From NCBI GenBank assembly GCA_008668235.1, contig RQCP01000013.1, positions 111,201-175,200 of the forward strand: DNA of 64,000 bases. Direction: 5' to 3'. The stretch is from Collinsella aerofaciens (GTDB taxonomy: Bacteria > Actinomycetota > Coriobacteriia > Coriobacteriales > Coriobacteriaceae). Below the pieces are notes generated by a model, which did not search any database, had not been told where the DNA came from, and was given only the letters and a program-made list of their open reading frames with translations. Both the position numbers and the translations under genes were made by a program. Positions 61,541-64,000 of this stretch are shown in pieces (the first letter of the stretch is position 1; every line of letters begins with the position of its first letter).

Positions 61541-61553
61541 TACAATACCCGTA
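61541..61553 (+). promoter_or_regulatory. -10 box placing transcription start at the kinase ATG
   Basis: TACAAT (61541-61546) lies six bases before the ATG at 61553, so transcription would begin at or next to the start codon. No Shine-Dalgarno is present, which fits a leaderless mRNA. Confidence 0.5.
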
Positions 61554-62698
61554 TGAACAGGCTATTCGACAAATCGATCGTGCTGGCGTGCTGTATCGCA
61601 GCCGCCACGGGCCTTGCTGTGGACGCTCGTCTGGTTGCGGCGTTTTGCCTTGGCGTTATTGCCACCTCACTGGCCGAGGTCGCACAGGGAAACCGCGCCC
61701 GCCGTGTGAGTGAGGCCGCGAGCTACGCCTGCATCATCGCGGCCGTCTTCGTGCCGCCGTTTGTGCCGTTTGCGCCTCTCGCCTTCTATGACATCGCGCG
61801 GCGCGTGCGCCGTGAGCACGCCTGGGTCGCGCTGGGCATTGGCTCCGCTTTTGCCTTTGCGCTCGTCGCGGACCTTCGCGCCGATGCGCTTACCGCACGA
61901 ACGCTCCTGCTGACCGCCATCCTTTCGGTTGCCGCCACCTTGCTATCGCTACGTACCGCCCAACTGGAGCGCGAGCAACAGCGCATGCGCCGTACCCGCG
62001 ACGAGCTACAAGAACGAGCCCTCGCGCTCGAAGCGCGCAACCGCGACCTCGCCGACCGCCAGGACTACGAAGTCGAGCTCGCGACGCTCGCCGAACGCGC
62101 CCGCATCGCGCGCGAGATCCACGATAACGTCGGGCACCAGCTCACGCGCGCCTCACTGCAGGCCGAAGCCCTACGCGTGGTCCACGCCGACGAGCCTGGC
62201 GTCGCCGCCGATTTCGCCGACGTTAAACGCACGGTTGACGAGGCGCTCCAGCTTGTGCGCGCCAGCGTCCACGCGCTCAACGACAACGCCGTCGACCTTT
62301 CCGTGCAGCTCGAACGCATTGTCGAAGGCACACGCTCGGACGGCGGCCCGCAGATTGAGCTTGAAGTTATGGCCGAACATGCGCCCGCAAACGTCGCCAA
62401 CTGCTTTGCAGCGGTCCTGCGCGAAGCGCTCTCCAATACCATACGCCACGCTTGCGCCCAGACCGTCACCGTACGGTGCATGGAGCATCCGTCGTTTTAC
62501 CAGCTCATTGTTACCGACGATGGCGTGGGTGAGGTCCAAGCAAGCGGCCGCGGCACCGCGGAGGGCATGGGGCTCGCCTCCATGCGCGAGCGCATCGAGA
62601 CGCTTGGCGGCACCTTCACCGCCGGCCCGCGTGCCGGCGCCGGCGGCTGGCGTGTGTTTGCCACCGTTCCCAAACAGCAAGGAGATGAGGGCCGATGA
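61553..62698 (+). CDS. LiaS/NarX-type sensor histidine kinase
   Basis: A 381-residue HisKA_3 kinase. Four or five N-terminal helices (about 8-130) have almost no external loops. A coiled coil (LEREQQRMRRTRDELQERAL) leads to the phospho-acceptor site ARIAREIHDNVGHQLTRASLQ, and the ATPase domain has LREALSNTIRHACAQTV, DDGVGEV and GMGLASMRERIETLGG. Its stop overlaps the regulator ATG by four bases (ATGA). It lies divergent to an ABC-2 exporter operon, which is the likely target. The longer frame upstream to 61319 overlaps the ATPase gene and is rejected. Confidence 0.92.
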   Translation: MNRLFDKSIVLACCIAAATGLAVDARLVAAFCLGVIATSLAEVAQGNRARRVSEAASYACIIAAVFVPPFVPFAPLAFYDIARRVRREHAWVALGIGSAFAFALVADLRADALTARTLLLTAILSVAATLLSLRTAQLEREQQRMRRTRDELQERALALEARNRDLADRQDYEVELATLAERARIAREIHDNVGHQLTRASLQAEALRVVHADEPGVAADFADVKRTVDEALQLVRASVHALNDNAVDLSVQLERIVEGTRSDGGPQIELEVMAEHAPANVANCFAAVLREALSNTIRHACAQTVTVRCMEHPSFYQLIVTDDGVGEVQASGRGTAEGMGLASMRERIETLGGTFTAGPRAGAGGWRVFATVPKQQGDEGR

Positions 62699-63324
62699 GG
62701 CTCATCGTTGTCGACGACGACCGCTTGGTGGTCGATTCGCTCAAGATTATCTTGGGCGCCCAGCCGCAGATCGAAGTGGTGGGCACCGGTGCCAACGGCA
62801 ACGATGCGGTGGCGCTCTACGCCGAGCACGCACCCGATATTGCGCTGCTCGACATCCAGATGCCGGGACGCGACGGCCTTTCGGCCGCGCGCGAGATCCT
62901 TGAGCACGACCCTGCGGCGCGCGTGGTGTTTCTGACGACGTTCTCGGATGACGAGTACATTGTGTCGGCGCTCAAGCTGGGCGCCCGCGGCTACCTGATC
63001 AAGACCGATGTCGCTGCCATTCCGCCGGCGTTGGCGCAGGTCATGGACGGCAAACGCGTGCTCGAGGGCAAGGCGATCGAAGATATCAACTTTGATGGGG
63101 CGGACGTCGAGGCCGGCGCGACCCGCCGGCCCGCCGCCTTTGCCGGCCTGACCGACCGCGAGTTCGAAGTCGCCGAGCTCATCGCCCGCGGCCTCGACAA
63201 CAAGGAGATCGCTGCCACCGCCTATATGGGCGAAGGCACCGTGCGCAACCACATCAGCTCGATCCTAGCCAAAATGGGGCTACGCAACCGCACCCAAATC
63301 GCCATCGCCTATCTGCGAGGCTAG
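62695..63324 (+). CDS. NarL/LiaR-type response regulator
   Basis: A 209-residue regulator. The receiver begins MRLIVVDDDRLVVDSLKIIL with acceptor Asp in DIALLDIQMPGRDG and Lys in GYLIKTD. The C-terminal LuxR helix-turn-helix is LTDREFEVAELIARGLDNKE then IAATAYMGEGTVRNHISSIL. It is coupled to the upstream kinase and probably controls the divergent exporter operon in response to cell-envelope stress; the signal is inferred from family and context. Confidence 0.94.
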   Translation: MRLIVVDDDRLVVDSLKIILGAQPQIEVVGTGANGNDAVALYAEHAPDIALLDIQMPGRDGLSAAREILEHDPAARVVFLTTFSDDEYIVSALKLGARGYLIKTDVAAIPPALAQVMDGKRVLEGKAIEDINFDGADVEAGATRRPAAFAGLTDREFEVAELIARGLDNKEIAATAYMGEGTVRNHISSILAKMGLRNRTQIAIAYLRG

Positions 63325-63355
63325 CCGCTGGCTGCCGCCAATTTGATGCCATTTC

Positions 63356-63507
63356 AAAACTATGCCGGTTTACTACGATGAACCGCATATCTCCGACCAC
63401 GGCAAATTGCGCACTTACAAAACCGCAGGTAGAACACTTGCGATATTTGCAAAAATGCGGGTGTGGTCAGGAATCTCGGATTCATCGTAGTAAACCGGCA
63501 TAGTTTT
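63356..63507. repeat. Long palindrome A with perfect 27-base arms
   Basis: Arms 63356-63382 (start AAAACTATGCCGGTTTACTA) and 63481-63507 are exact complements around a 98-base centre. The centre includes further pairing (GACCAC/GTGGTC) and the word ACAAAACCGCAGGTAGAAC, which also occurs inside palindrome B. Confidence 0.8.
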
Positions 63508-63599
63508 GTTCGGGCGGCCCTGCACGAGTGTCTCCGCCAGCCTCGCGGGACCAAAATGAGCCGTTTTCCTCCGTCCCCAATGGATCAGCCGAAACCGCC

Positions 63600-63761
63600 C
63601 GCCACGAAATCGGCCCATCTACTACGTTTGACTCGATACCCCTGACCATACCTTCGTTTTGAACAAAACCGCAGGCGTTCTACCTGCGGTTTTGTTTTTG
63701 CGCTTTTCGGCATGGTTGGGGGTAAGGGGCTAAACGTAGTAGATGGGCCGGTTTCGTGGCG
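63600..63761. repeat. Long palindrome B with 30-base arms and inner terminator
   Basis: Arms 63600-63629 (start CGCCACGAAATCGGCCCATC) and 63732-63761 differ at one or two positions. The centre holds a terminator-like hairpin AACAAAACCGCAGG / CCTGCGGTTTTGTT followed by a T-run (63662-63700). TACTACG occurs in the arms of both palindromes. Confidence 0.8.
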
Positions 63762-63788
63762 CACCCTCCTCCCCCGGCACACAAAAGC

Positions 63789-63823
63789 GCCGTCACGGAG
63801 GAGGGAGATACCTCCGTGACGGC
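63789..63823. terminator. Strong hairpin near the end of the window
   Basis: Perfect stem GCCGTCACGGAGG / CCTCCGTGACGGC with a nine-base loop; no gene is assigned to it because the sequence downstream is unreliable. Confidence 0.6.
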
Positions 63824-63849
63824 CGAGGGTGGGGTGGGGGCTATGTTCT

Positions 63850-64000
63850 GGCTCCCCGCCGGCCCCCCCCGGGCCGTTTGGGGCCGGGGCGCGCGGGGGC
63901 GGGGGCGGGAGGGGAAACCCCCCCCCCCCGCCCCCACCCGCCCGCGGGGGGGGAAAAAAAGAACGGGGGGGCCGGCAGAGAGATGGTGGATAAAGGGGGG
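63850..64000. other. Low-quality G/C homopolymer sequence, probable contig end
   Basis: From about 63855 the sequence becomes runs of C and G (for example eight to twelve in a row) unlike anything else in the window, with no coding signal. This looks like low-quality read ends at a contig border, so nothing is annotated here. Confidence 0.75.

Larger units (their letters stand above)
63325..63840. other. Gene-free interval with two long palindromes and a terminator
   Basis: No gene seen. It contains palindromes at 63356-63507 and 63600-63761 and a strong hairpin at 63789-63823. Confidence 0.8.

Overview
The window looks like a gut Coriobacteriia chromosome, most likely Collinsella or a close relative. 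This is inferred from the high GC content, the gene repertoire (nadABC-niaR, NikR with hypFCDE, LuxR regulators fused to multi-pass membrane domains, zinc-ribbon/SPFH operons, an NRAMP gene paired with an MgtE-like gene) and intergenic spaces packed with short palindromic repeats. No rRNA or tRNA gene was recognised. No prophage, insertion-sequence transposase or CRISPR array is visible.

Layout. 0-4.6 kb: ferredoxin, then the minus-strand NAD synthesis operon nadA-nadB-nadC-niaR with a palindrome over its promoter. 4.6-8.1 kb: a LytTR/GHKL two-component pair, an unknown gene, thioredoxin and a small His-containing protein. 8.1-14.7 kb: nickel and [NiFe]-hydrogenase maturation (nikR, hypF, hypC, hypD, hypE) and a HAD phosphatase. 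hypF carries an in-frame insert bounded by terminal inverted repeats. 14.7-19.3 kb: repeats, a lipoprotein, a PTS IIA protein, a repeat-flanked fic gene and pyrE. 19.4-24.2 kb: mgtA with a candidate leader peptide, then a LuxR-type membrane regulator; both have a single-base frameshift. 24.6-29 kb: a four-gene zinc-ribbon/SPFH/lipoprotein operon. 29.1-33.1 kb: a three-gene sensor system. 33.3-42.2 kb: GH1 phospho-glucosidase, an ATPase gene between long direct repeats, a DUF4867 protein, luxS, nucleoside hydrolase, ribokinase and an OatA-like acyltransferase. 42.3-51.5 kb: NRAMP-related and MgtE-like transporters, a degenerate polysaccharide deacetylase, envelope or stress proteins and two hemolysin-like membrane proteins. 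51.7-63.3 kb: alpha/beta hydrolase, DUF362 ferredoxin, a MacB/FtsX-type ABC system, and an ABC-2 exporter divergent from a LiaSR/NarL-type two-component system. 63.3-64 kb: two long palindromes, then poor-quality G/C homopolymer sequence that looks like a contig end.

Main themes of the hunt. (1) Two accessory genes, fic and an AAA ATPase, each sit as a cassette of about 1.2-1.4 kb between direct copies of an intergenic repeat. At the ATPase the repeat also carries a decayed 3' fragment of the neighbouring gene, so the direction of the event can be read. (2) A composite stem-loop element occurs three times at the 3' ends of minus-strand genes; its conserved core and compensatory arm changes suggest selected structure. 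(3) A TIR-bounded element of about 205 bp is fused in frame into hypF. (4) The NRAMP protein has lost the hallmark metal-selecting residues, as in NRAMP-related magnesium transporters, and sits beside an MgtE-like gene.
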